DNA of 29,779 nt, from the NCBI GenBank assembly GCA_943323705.2, contig CALPIT020000003.1, forward strand, positions 1-29,779, given 5' to 3'. The notes beneath the pieces are model-generated. The model worked only from the letters and a program-made list of their open reading frames with translations. It did no database searches and was not told where the DNA came from. Within the stretch, counting starts at the first letter, position 1. Every line of letters begins with the position of its first letter. The position numbers and the translations under genes were made by a program. The DNA is from Streptomyces griseus (GTDB lineage Bacteria > Bacteroidota > Bacteroidia > Chitinophagales > Chitinophagaceae). This document shows, one piece after another, positions 1 to 7,063 of the stretch.

Positions 1-1254
1 AGAAGCTTGGATTACTCTAAAATGGAGGAACAAAAGGGAGACGATGAAATCGTTGGCTTTAGTTATTTAGAAAAACCAACCTTAAAACCAGAAAACCAAA
101 GAAGCTGTTGGATTACCTATACTAGTCAGGAGGTTCATGATATATTAAAAGGCGGTTTTGAGTCCAGCCCAATGTACCAAGGAAGAATTCAAGGAACAGG
201 ACCAAGGTATTGTCCAAGTATAGAAGACAAAATTAATCGCTTTGCCGAAAGAGACAGACACCAGCTTTTTGTAGAACCAGAAGGCTGGAATACCATTGAA
301 ATTTATGTTAATGGATTCTCAACCTCTTTATCAGAAGATATTCAGATTCAAGCACTTAGGAAGGTTCCGGGTTTCGAAAACTGTAAAATGTTTAGACCGG
401 GTTACGCCATAGAATATGATTATTTCCCACCTACCCAATTAAAGTTTAGCTTGGAAACCAAATTAATCAGCAATTTATTTTTTGCTGGACAAATTAACGG
501 TACCACCGGATATGAAGAAGCTGCCTGCCAGGGATTAATGGCGGGTATAAACGCCCACCAGAAAGTTAAAAACCTTGATCCATTGGTTTTAAAAAGAAGC
601 GAAGCCTATATAGGTGTTTTGATAGATGACTTAATCAACAAGGGAACCGATGAGCCTTACCGTATGTTCACCAGCAGAGCTGAATTCAGAACTTTATTAA
701 GACAAGACAATGCAGATTTAAGACTCACAGAAATTGGTTATAATTTAGGGCTTGCCAAAAAAGAAAGATTAGATAAATTAAATCATAAAAAAGACGGTGT
801 TGAAAAAGTAAAAGCCATTCTCAACCAATTTACCATAGAGCCGGAAAAAATAAATGAATTTCTAGTTAGCGTCTATTCGTCACCGTTATCATCAAAACAA
901 AAAGCAGCACAGGTTCTATTAAGACCCGGAATTAGTTTGATACCCATGATGAATGCGATTGTTGAACTAAAAAACGAATTACTTAATTTTGATACAGAAG
1001 TTTTAGAACAAGCAGAAATTCAATTAAAATATGACACCTATATTGAAAAAGAAAAAGAGTTGGTTCAAAAAATGAGTCAACTGGAAAACTTAATAATTCC
1101 GGATAGTTTTAATTACAATAAATTATCTTCATTAAGCAACGAGGCGCGTCAGAAGTTTACAAAAATTCAACCCAAAACATTAGGCCAAGCCTCAAGAATA
1201 TCAGGAGTTAATCCAAGTGACATTCAAATACTAATGTTATATATGGGAAGATAA
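1..1254 (+). CDS. mnmG: tRNA uridine-5-carboxymethylaminomethyl(34) synthesis enzyme MnmG (5' end outside the window)
   Basis: This is the C-terminal two thirds (about 417 codons of roughly 620) of the FAD-dependent enzyme that, with the GTPase MnmE, makes the cmnm5 modification at wobble U34 of certain tRNAs. Visible family motifs are GPRYCPSIEDK, whose cysteine (codon at 211-213) matches the conserved MnmG cysteine; GYAIEYDYFPPTQL; FFAGQINGTTGYEEAA for FAD and active-site contacts; and EPYRMFTSRAEFR in the region leading to the helical C-terminal domain. The frame is open from base 1, so the true start lies outside the window, and the TTG at 7-9 is internal. The stop is at 1252-1254. A small cupin gene follows after 13 bases and is probably co-transcribed. 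The length and C-terminus look intact. Confidence 0.97.
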   Translation, partial: RSLDYSKMEEQKGDDEIVGFSYLEKPTLKPENQRSCWITYTSQEVHDILKGGFESSPMYQGRIQGTGPRYCPSIEDKINRFAERDRHQLFVEPEGWNTIEIYVNGFSTSLSEDIQIQALRKVPGFENCKMFRPGYAIEYDYFPPTQLKFSLETKLISNLFFAGQINGTTGYEEAACQGLMAGINAHQKVKNLDPLVLKRSEAYIGVLIDDLINKGTDEPYRMFTSRAEFRTLLRQDNADLRLTEIGYNLGLAKKERLDKLNHKKDGVEKVKAILNQFTIEPEKINEFLVSVYSSPLSSKQKAAQVLLRPGISLIPMMNAIVELKNELLNFDTEVLEQAEIQLKYDTYIEKEKELVQKMSQLENLIIPDSFNYNKLSSLSNEARQKFTKIQPKTLGQASRISGVNPSDIQILMLYMGR

Positions 1255-1267
1255 ATGTTATAAACAC

Positions 1268-1762
1268 ATGCAAACAAAAGAGCAAATTTTTGAAGAAGTA
1301 ACTGCATTTCTAGATTCGTTATTGATAAAATCAAAAGAGGTTGATACATCAAGACCATGGGGTGGATTCTTTGTCATTGACGAAAACGACGCTTCTGTTT
1401 TTATTGATAATTTTTTTCCTGAGGTGGAAAAGTCCCAATTGAACAAAGGAAAACTAAGTCCTAAAATTTTATTAGTTGCACCAGAAAAAAAATTAAGCTG
1501 GCAATATCATTTCCGTCGTGCAGAAATTTGGAAACTCATAAAAGGAGAAGCCGCAATTATAAGAAGCGAAACAGATATAGAAGGCGAAAGTCAAACAATG
1601 ATTACAGGAGATGTTGTCAGTTTAAAACAGGGAGAAAGACATCGACTGATTGGTTTAAATAACTGGGGAATTGTTGCAGAAATTTGGATGCATACAGATC
1701 CCAATCACCCAAGCGATGAAGAAGATATCGTAAGGATCAATGATGAATTTGGAAGAAAATAA
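1268..1762 (+). CDS. cupin protein resembling the C-terminal domain of type II mannose-6-phosphate isomerases
   Basis: A 164-residue single-domain cupin. The PWGGFFVIDE segment, followed by LSPKILLVAPEKKLSWQYHF and RRAEIWKLIKGEA, corresponds to the WG...V and LSLQxHxxRxExW motifs of the cupin half of phosphomannose isomerase/GDP-mannose pyrophosphorylase proteins. The second cupin motif appears as GDVVSLKQGERHRLIG. These residues would place a metal ion in the barrel. A sugar-phosphate isomerase is one possible role, but no nucleotidyltransferase domain is present and no sugar-pathway gene adjoins it, so the substrate is unknown. It starts 13 bases after mnmG and probably shares its transcript. 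A strong stem-loop lies 10 bases after the stop. Confidence 0.85.
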   Translation: MQTKEQIFEEVTAFLDSLLIKSKEVDTSRPWGGFFVIDENDASVFIDNFFPEVEKSQLNKGKLSPKILLVAPEKKLSWQYHFRRAEIWKLIKGEAAIIRSETDIEGESQTMITGDVVSLKQGERHRLIGLNNWGIVAEIWMHTDPNHPSDEEDIVRINDEFGRK

Positions 1763-1771
1763 TAAATGTGG

Positions 1772-1793
1772 TGCGGCTGCCAGAGCAGCCGCA
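1772..1793. terminator. stem-loop between convergent genes, possible bidirectional terminator
   Basis: A perfect 9-bp GC-rich stem (TGCGGCTGC / GCAGCCGCA) encloses the 4-base loop CAGA. It sits between the convergent cupin gene and ssb. The U-tract is poor on both strands, so termination efficiency is uncertain. Confidence 0.5.
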
Positions 1794-1883
1794 ATTTCGT
1801 TCGACGTTTGAAATTACCCACCAACCAAAAATCTAATCGAAAGAACGGAGCGTTATTTCTCCCCACATTATACCTTCCACAAA

Positions 1884-2228
1884 TTAGGTACTGGCTTTTC
1901 CTCCAAGCAACAACAGCTCGTTTACCTGCACTTCAGTAGCAGATCTTTTGTTTCCTTCTTTGTCTGTATATTCTTTAGTAACCAATTTGCCTTCAACGGC
2001 CACTTCGCTCCCTTTGTTTAGAAACTTTTCCGCCACATCAGCTAATTTCCCCCAAGCTACAAGATTGTGCCATTGTGTTTCTTTTACTTTTTCGCCTTTA
2101 CTGTTTGTGTAAAATTCATTTGTAGCTACAGAAAACTTGACAAGCTTTTTTCCGGTTTCTGTTTTTTTTACATCAGGAATTTTTCCAAGATTTCCAATCA
2201 ATTGAACTTTGTTTCGTAATGAGTACAT
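1884..2228 (-). CDS. ssb: single-stranded DNA-binding protein, short form
   Basis: Single-stranded DNA-binding protein with one OB fold: MYSLRNKVQLIGNLGKIPDV at the start, then the KKLVKFSVATNEFY strand, the ETQWHNLVAWGKLAD segment that defines bacterial Ssb, and EVAVEGKLVTKEYTDKEGNK. From the ATG at 2226-2228 it is 114 residues. The frame stays open further upstream to an ATG at 2310-2312, but that extension (28 residues) resembles no Ssb N-terminus and falls in the probable promoter region, so the shorter start is preferred. The protein ends LLLLGGKAST and lacks the glycine-rich linker and acidic DDDIPF-type tip of housekeeping Ssb. It may therefore be a second, specialised Ssb. It is divergent from the Cys-rich gene at 2418. 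Confidence 0.9.
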   Translation of the reverse strand: MYSLRNKVQLIGNLGKIPDVKKTETGKKLVKFSVATNEFYTNSKGEKVKETQWHNLVAWGKLADVAEKFLNKGSEVAVEGKLVTKEYTDKEGNKRSATEVQVNELLLLGGKAST

Positions 2229-2317
2229 AGTTGTGTTTTTTAATTTAAAAATTTGTATTTCAGTTATCGGTTGCGCAACACAAATAACATCACAAAGATG
2301 ACCGCACTTCATTATCG

Positions 2318-2337
2318 TATTCGTTTTTTATTCGTTT
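2318..2337 (-). promoter_or_regulatory. tandem 9-bp direct repeat upstream of ssb
   Basis: TATTCGTTT occurs twice, at 2318-2326 and 2329-2337, with starts 11 bp apart, about one helical turn. It lies in the divergent control region between ssb and the Cys-rich gene. The spacing suggests an operator for a protein binding one face of DNA, but no regulator can be named. Confidence 0.3.
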
Positions 2338-2378
2338 GTTGTTGAAAAAACATATTTACAAGCGTGTAAAAACGGATA

Positions 2379-2398
2379 AAAAATGAATACTCATTTTT
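2379..2398. promoter_or_regulatory. A/T-rich perfect palindrome in the ssb divergent region
   Basis: AAAAATGA-ATAC-TCATTTTT, an 8-bp inverted repeat around a 4-base centre, lies 20 bases before the ATG of the 130-residue gene. It may be an operator or an mRNA leader hairpin near the start codon. No consensus is recognised. Confidence 0.25.
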
Positions 2399-2417
2399 AA
2401 TTTAGTGAAAAAATAAA

Positions 2418-2810
2418 ATGGAAAACACGTCTCAAAAAAATTGCATCGCTTGTAATAAAATTATCAGAGGAAGATCAGATAAAAAGTTTTGTAATGACTA
2501 TTGCAGAAACGCTTATAACAATCAAATAAAATCTCCAGCCAATAATTTAATTAGAAACACGAATAACAGATTATCAAAAAACCGCAGGATACTAGAGTAT
2601 ATTATTGAAGACACGAATCCTTTCATTAAGATTAAAAAAGAACAACTGATGCAACTGGGCTTCTGCTTCGAATACACCACACAGATACACCAAAACAAAC
2701 AGGGAAAATTTTATTATTTCTGTTATGACTATGGATATTTTACGATTAATAACGAGTGGTGTGTCATCATAAAAAACGAAACATTTCATCAATCCACAAC
2801 AACAGACTAA
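2418..2810 (+). CDS. small protein with an N-terminal four-cysteine zinc-finger-like motif
   Basis: A 130-residue protein of unknown function. Near the N-terminus it shows CIACNKIIRGRSDKKFC followed by NDYCRNAYNN, a CxxC...CxxxC arrangement that could bind zinc. The tail is basic and rich in asparagine, with many aromatic residues (QGKFYYFCYDYGYFTINNEW). Similar small proteins are widespread in Bacteroidota without assigned function. It is divergent from ssb and shares a roughly 190-bp control region, so a role near DNA is possible but unproven. Its stop overlaps the stop of the convergent ABC-type gene by 4 bp. Reading frame and start are convincing; the function is not known. Confidence 0.75.
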   Translation: MENTSQKNCIACNKIIRGRSDKKFCNDYCRNAYNNQIKSPANNLIRNTNNRLSKNRRILEYIIEDTNPFIKIKKEQLMQLGFCFEYTTQIHQNKQGKFYYFCYDYGYFTINNEWCVIIKNETFHQSTTTD

Positions 2811-3739
2811 GCAGATAATTTTAATACACCTTGTGTAAATTTTTCTTGCGTTTGTGCCTCTCCGTTATTGGACGTTTCAAATTTCTCTGATTGATTATCG
2901 ATTCTTTTTATAATGTCTTTAAGTAAAGAAAAGCGCTGTACGGTATAGGGTATCGTGTCTAAACCAGAAACAAATTTTAAAATATAATTGTAAATACCAA
3001 TAATGTTTCCTGCCAATAAAACGGTGCCAAATAATTTTGAAGAAACAATCAAAGAAAAACCAATAACGATTAAAACCAAAATTTCAATCATTCCAAAATT
3101 CCAGGCTTCTTTATCAGAAATTTTTATTTGTAAATTTCTGAGTTTATTATAATGTTTGTTAATCGAGTCTTTGTTTCCAAAGGCAATTACGCTTACTTGT
3201 TTTTCCAATTCATCATTTTTTAATTTCGTTAAGGCTTTCATTTTTTTCCCATAGAAATAACTAATTACACCTACCGGAAACAAAATGGCAAAGCAAATAA
3301 ACACAACGTTGCTTTCATAAAAATAAAGTAAGACCAGAGACCCAATGATATTGTAAAAGGCTTCGATTATATACGGTAAATCAGATTCCAGAAAATCAAC
3401 AAGCTCTCTTGATAAAGTGGAATGTGCGCTTAACATAGAAACATCAGCATTTTGGTTTCTTTTTGATAAAAAGCGCGTAACCATTGATGTATAAATCGAT
3501 GTAAATGTTCTGGTGTCGTACATGTGTCGAATGGTACCAATAATCAACCAGCAAAGGTGGATTATTGATAAAACGATTAAACCATGATAGCTGCCTTTAA
3601 TTAAATCATTAATGGCCAATCCAAGAAAAAAAGGTCTTAACAGTGCGCCTAGCATCTCAAGCGAAAAAAGAGAGTAGGTTAGAAAAAGTTTTAAACGATA
3701 TTCTTTTATTAGCGAACCTAATATTGATATTTTATACAT
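2807..3739 (-). CDS. ABC-transporter-type six-helix membrane protein without a nucleotide-binding domain
   Basis: A 310-residue integral membrane protein resembling the transmembrane half of ABC exporters (the six-helix ABC membrane family, PF13748-like). Hydrophobic segments lie near residues 17-45, 52-70, 125-165 and 215-255, with a short soluble tail rich in Q, E and N. No Walker A, LSGGQ or Walker B motif is present, and neither neighbour supplies one, so the ATPase either comes from elsewhere or is not used. It is the third gene after two ATP-grasp enzymes on the same strand, 74 bp beyond the ATP-grasp-SET gene. The context suggests export or membrane anchoring of the product of those enzymes. 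The coding frame is clear; the function is an inference. Confidence 0.85.
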   Translation of the reverse strand: MYKISILGSLIKEYRLKLFLTYSLFSLEMLGALLRPFFLGLAINDLIKGSYHGLIVLSIIHLCWLIIGTIRHMYDTRTFTSIYTSMVTRFLSKRNQNADVSMLSAHSTLSRELVDFLESDLPYIIEAFYNIIGSLVLLYFYESNVVFICFAILFPVGVISYFYGKKMKALTKLKNDELEKQVSVIAFGNKDSINKHYNKLRNLQIKISDKEAWNFGMIEILVLIVIGFSLIVSSKLFGTVLLAGNIIGIYNYILKFVSGLDTIPYTVQRFSLLKDIIKRIDNQSEKFETSNNGEAQTQEKFTQGVLKLSA

Positions 3740-3813
3740 AGATATTTAAAATAAAAAAACACAATGCCCTTTCAGACACAAAAAAGATTGAAAAATTTAA
3801 TGCGGGTTAATTT

Positions 3814-5271
3814 TTATTTGTTTTGGACTCTGGCGCTTACAGAATTTCCTGTAACACCTTTTATTAAACCTCTGCAGCTTTCTGAACCACATCTGCAATT
3901 GAAAGGTTCCATATGCTCATCTAAAAAGTCGGCGTAATCAAGAGTAAGTTCGTCGCCCCTTTTTATTGGATACAATGCTACAACATCAAGTCCCGAATAT
4001 TGAGTGTTGGCATCACAGCAATGATTTTGAGGAGCCCAACCATCAGGGTTTTCATCCCAAAGCAAAAATACCTCATTACTTATGGGATATGCGTATTTTT
4101 TAAAATTTTCTAATTCTTTAACAGACCAGTTTTTGTTGATATATGAGGTGGTAGCAATTCTTTGAGCACGTTCTTCACCTTTAAAAATAACCTCTCCGGC
4201 ATCAATATCACAGGCTGCATAAATTCCATAACCTGAAATAGAGTTGCCTTTCATTTTATACTTCTTTTGACCCTTTCTATATCTTTCTATTCCTTCATGA
4301 ATAATCATTTTTAAAAACGCTTCCTGACCGGTTCCATCCATTTTTAAAATATAATCAGCAGAACCTTCGTAGCCATCAGCATAAAAAACGGAACACGTAA
4401 AATTGATTTCAAGAAAAAACAATTCGCCACGCTTGTCCATTCTGAAATCTAGCCTTGCATAACCAGCGCCACCAAATCCATTAAAAATATCTGTAGCAGC
4501 ATTTTTTAATTTTTCTTCTAGAAGGGAGTCTTCAACTAAATGATTCGCATCTGTGTGCAACTCAGAGGTTTTTAAAGCGTAGGTTTTAAATTTTTTACCG
4601 GAAGGAAATATGTATTCAACAGGTTTAAAAACGATCGTACCAAAATGATCATCAGGGTTGCGTACAAGCATAACCGTGAATTCTCTACCGTCTATATATT
4701 CTTCAACCAAAATAGGCCCATATTCTTCAAATATTGAATTTACTTTTTCAATAAGTTCATCATAATTATTTACTAAAGAAAGATCATCAATACCCAGACT
4801 ATCGCCGGCTTTTGATGGCTTCACAAAAAGAGGGTAACGTAAATGATTACACGAAGAAACGTCGTCAAGGGTTTCTATCAGAACATATGCGGGTGTATTT
4901 ACATCTTGGGTATAAGCCACATATTTCATCAATTCTTTAGTTGGGTCGTATAAAATAGAAGATGGACCTGTAAAGGGAAGGTTCAATAATTCAAGAAAAT
5001 AAATAACATCAATAGAAGGCACATCCCATTCTAAATAACCTTCGCAAAGATTTATAAAAATATCAAACCCTTTTTTGCTTAATTCCTTAAGTTGTTTATA
5101 TGTGGTGAGCTTATTAAGAAAAACATGTTCTACCTCAACGCCAGGAAGCAAATGCGATAAGTTGCGAGGAGGATCATAATGTTGGTAATCGACATCCGAA
5201 GTTGTATAATCGGGAAGCAATACACAAACTTTTTTAAGGTCGTTAATGTTATGGATATAAGATGATGGCAT
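3814..5271 (-). CDS. ATP-grasp ligase fused to a C-terminal SET-domain methyltransferase
   Basis: A 485-residue two-part protein. Residues about 1-335 form a D-Ala-D-Ala-ligase-like ATP-grasp enzyme: a pre-ATP-grasp region with FDIFINLCEG (69-78), the glycine-rich ATP loop KPSKAGDSLG (151-160), VEEYIDGREF (189-198), RLDF (273-276) and the metal-binding FLEIN (286-290). Residues about 340-470 form a complete SET domain: SGYGIYA for the AdoMet site, NHCCDAN (416-422), GDELTLDY (439-446) carrying the catalytic-type tyrosine, and a post-SET zinc motif FNCRCGSESC with C459, C461 and C466. ATP-grasp enzymes of this class join a carboxylate to an amine through an acyl phosphate, and SET enzymes methylate lysine-like amines. 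The product is unknown. The next ATP-grasp gene lies 9 bp upstream, so the two are probably one operon. Confidence 0.92.
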   Translation of the reverse strand: MPSSYIHNINDLKKVCVLLPDYTTSDVDYQHYDPPRNLSHLLPGVEVEHVFLNKLTTYKQLKELSKKGFDIFINLCEGYLEWDVPSIDVIYFLELLNLPFTGPSSILYDPTKELMKYVAYTQDVNTPAYVLIETLDDVSSCNHLRYPLFVKPSKAGDSLGIDDLSLVNNYDELIEKVNSIFEEYGPILVEEYIDGREFTVMLVRNPDDHFGTIVFKPVEYIFPSGKKFKTYALKTSELHTDANHLVEDSLLEEKLKNAATDIFNGFGGAGYARLDFRMDKRGELFFLEINFTCSVFYADGYEGSADYILKMDGTGQEAFLKMIIHEGIERYRKGQKKYKMKGNSISGYGIYAACDIDAGEVIFKGEERAQRIATTSYINKNWSVKELENFKKYAYPISNEVFLLWDENPDGWAPQNHCCDANTQYSGLDVVALYPIKRGDELTLDYADFLDEHMEPFNCRCGSESCRGLIKGVTGNSVSARVQNK

Positions 5272-5280
5272 GAAATGAAA

Positions 5281-6396
5281 CTAATTGTGATGTTTGTTAT
5301 TTTCAATAAAAGTCAATAGTTTTTTTCGACCACGATTTATTGCATCAATAAGAATTTCTTCAACAAGAAGGCTAAAGGGTTTTCCTGTTGCTTTTAAAAT
5401 AGCCCCAATTGATGTGAAGTTTTCATCTTCGCTAATTCCACATTGTGCATTTATTTCAAGTACATAAAGTTTTTCTGTTGCAGCATCTTGTCTGATATCA
5501 ACCCTTGTGTATCCTTTACCTTTAGTGGCTACAAATGCGTCCCAGCTTATTTTTTTTAACTCTGCAATGATTGATTCTTTCGGTTTTCCATACTCATAAA
5601 AATTCTCCTCTTCGGGCATGGCAGTCTCTGTTTCATATATTTCCCAGAGACGTTCAAAGGATAAAAACTTTTCTTTATCGGGAAGAGAATGGTGAAACAA
5701 ACGTTCAACAGGTGTATATATGATTGCGTTTTCCGGAAAGTCGTAAGAGCCGCTGATAAAAACAGTATATTCTGGTCCGTTTATAAATCGCTCAGCAACG
5801 ATTCCGCCGCTATTTAGATTCCAGCCTCTATAGCCGTTTAATAAATTATTTATTAGTGAATCTAATTCTTCTTTGGTTTCAACCACATTTTTAATTCCGA
5901 CACCCATGCTACCTCCGGATATTGCGGGTTTAACAATTAATGGAGTTCCTGTAGCCGATAAAATGTTTTCAGGATGATAATCTTCTTGATTAAAAAAATA
6001 AGACCATGGAGCGTTTGGAATGCCTGCTTTATCAAAAGCTTTTTTCATGGGTATCTTGGAAGTGGTGATGTTATAAAAATATTCATCAGCTCCGGTATAC
6101 ACAATTCCTTTTTCTTCTAAGTATTTTATAACAGAAACGCCAGGCGCACCATTTATTTCATCGCCATCACACAGGTTTAAAACAATGGGAAAATAATCGC
6201 CTTTAATTTTTTCTTCTTCAATAACCGCTATAACATCTTTGAAGGTGTTCATGTTTACCTCTTGCCATACCCAGGGAAGATTTAAAAAATTAAAAACCGA
6301 ATTGTATTCCGCAATGCTTTGTGAAAAATCATAATAGTAATCAATTTGTTCATCCCTAACTTCTACAACAGGCGCCAACACCCATATTTTCGCCAT
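5281..6396 (-). CDS. ATP-grasp carboxylate-amine ligase related to D-Ala-D-Ala ligase
   Basis: A stand-alone ATP-grasp enzyme of 371 residues from the ATG at 6394-6396. An in-frame ATG at 6447 would add 17 residues (MTRAAASIFK...), but MAKIWVLAPV is the natural beginning of the first strand, so the shorter form is preferred. Numbered from the longer form: FPIVLNLCDGDEING (86-100) parallels the Ddl N-domain; KPAISGGSMGVG (173-184) is the ATP loop; AERFINGPEYTVF (218-230), RVDIRQD (315-321) and VLEIN (329-333) supply nucleotide and Mg contacts. It shares layout and spacing with the N-terminal part of the ATP-grasp-SET protein, which suggests an old duplication. An acyl-phosphate ligation is expected; the substrates are unknown. 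It appears to be first in a three-gene unit. Confidence 0.9.
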   Translation of the reverse strand: MAKIWVLAPVVEVRDEQIDYYYDFSQSIAEYNSVFNFLNLPWVWQEVNMNTFKDVIAVIEEEKIKGDYFPIVLNLCDGDEINGAPGVSVIKYLEEKGIVYTGADEYFYNITTSKIPMKKAFDKAGIPNAPWSYFFNQEDYHPENILSATGTPLIVKPAISGGSMGVGIKNVVETKEELDSLINNLLNGYRGWNLNSGGIVAERFINGPEYTVFISGSYDFPENAIIYTPVERLFHHSLPDKEKFLSFERLWEIYETETAMPEEENFYEYGKPKESIIAELKKISWDAFVATKGKGYTRVDIRQDAATEKLYVLEINAQCGISEDENFTSIGAILKATGKPFSLLVEEILIDAINRGRKKLLTFIENNKHHN

Positions 6397-6512
6397 TATT
6401 TTTTCTGGCAACAACTGTTTAAATATCGAAGCAGCGGCTCTTGTCATGATTGTAGTTAAATCTTATAATATCAAACAAAGGTTGATTTAAACTTCGAAAG
6501 CAGGTAGTCTTA

Positions 6513-6544
6513 TCCAGTATCTAGCATCCAGTATCTAGCATCCA
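6513..6544. repeat. 14-bp tandem repeat, 2.3 copies
   Basis: TCCAGTATCTAGCA occurs at 6513-6526 and 6527-6540, followed by TCCA. It lies in the gap between the cupin and the ATP-grasp operon. It is one of several gap-specific short repeats in this window. Confidence 0.85.
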
Positions 6545-6559
6545 CCCCATGCCGTTGAT

Positions 6560-7060
6560 TTACTGTCTGCACAAAGAATCTATAATTGATTTATGCTGAG
6601 GGTATTCTAATGATAAGTTATTTGCAACAGCCAATTCAAAATCAGCAAAATCAAATCCTGGGGCAACGGTACAACCAACGAAAGAAAATTCGCTTTCATC
6701 TGCAGGACGACTCGCAAACCAGCAATTTGCAGGAACAACATATTGGAAACACTCGCCCAATTCGATATTATTTCCAAGCCTTATGATGTCAAGATTTCCG
6801 GCGTTGTTGATCACATAAACCAAAAGCGTTTGTCCTGCATAAAAATGCCAGCACTCATCACTTTTTATTCTATGAAAGCCTGAGAAATTACCTTTTTCCA
6901 TTAAAAAATAGATTGCAGTTGAAAAAGAACGTTTTTCTGAAAACCGTTCAGGCAAAGCATTCCCATTAATTTGTTCGTTACTGCGATATGTTTCTTTATA
7001 CCAACCTCCTTCAGGATGGGGAAGCATTTCGAATTTATTTACCAAGTCCTGAGCTGTCAT
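6560..7060 (-). CDS. DUF985 (Cupin_5) family protein
   Basis: A 166-residue cupin of the DUF985/Cupin_5 family. Typical features are LPHPEGGWYKETYRS near residue 13, STAIYFLMEKGNFSGFHRI, SDECWHFYAGQTLLVYV and the late VVPANCWFASRPADESEFSF and VGCTVAPGFDFADFELA segments. Histidines in the FHRI and WHFY motifs are in position to bind a metal. The enzymatic function of the family is not established; sugar-related roles have been proposed for the wider cupin group. The start is 3 bases after the carbonic anhydrase stop, so it is very probably co-transcribed with it. The gap to the ATP-grasp operon downstream is about 160 bp and carries a tandem repeat. Length and motifs look complete. Confidence 0.92.
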   Translation of the reverse strand: MTAQDLVNKFEMLPHPEGGWYKETYRSNEQINGNALPERFSEKRSFSTAIYFLMEKGNFSGFHRIKSDECWHFYAGQTLLVYVINNAGNLDIIRLGNNIELGECFQYVVPANCWFASRPADESEFSFVGCTVAPGFDFADFELAVANNLSLEYPQHKSIIDSLCRQ

Positions 7061-7063
7061 TGT

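Noticed and set aside
2807..3739. frameshift or truncation of a full ABC exporter
   Set aside because: No nucleotide-binding domain remnants occur in any frame next to the gene, and the protein ends in a natural tail.
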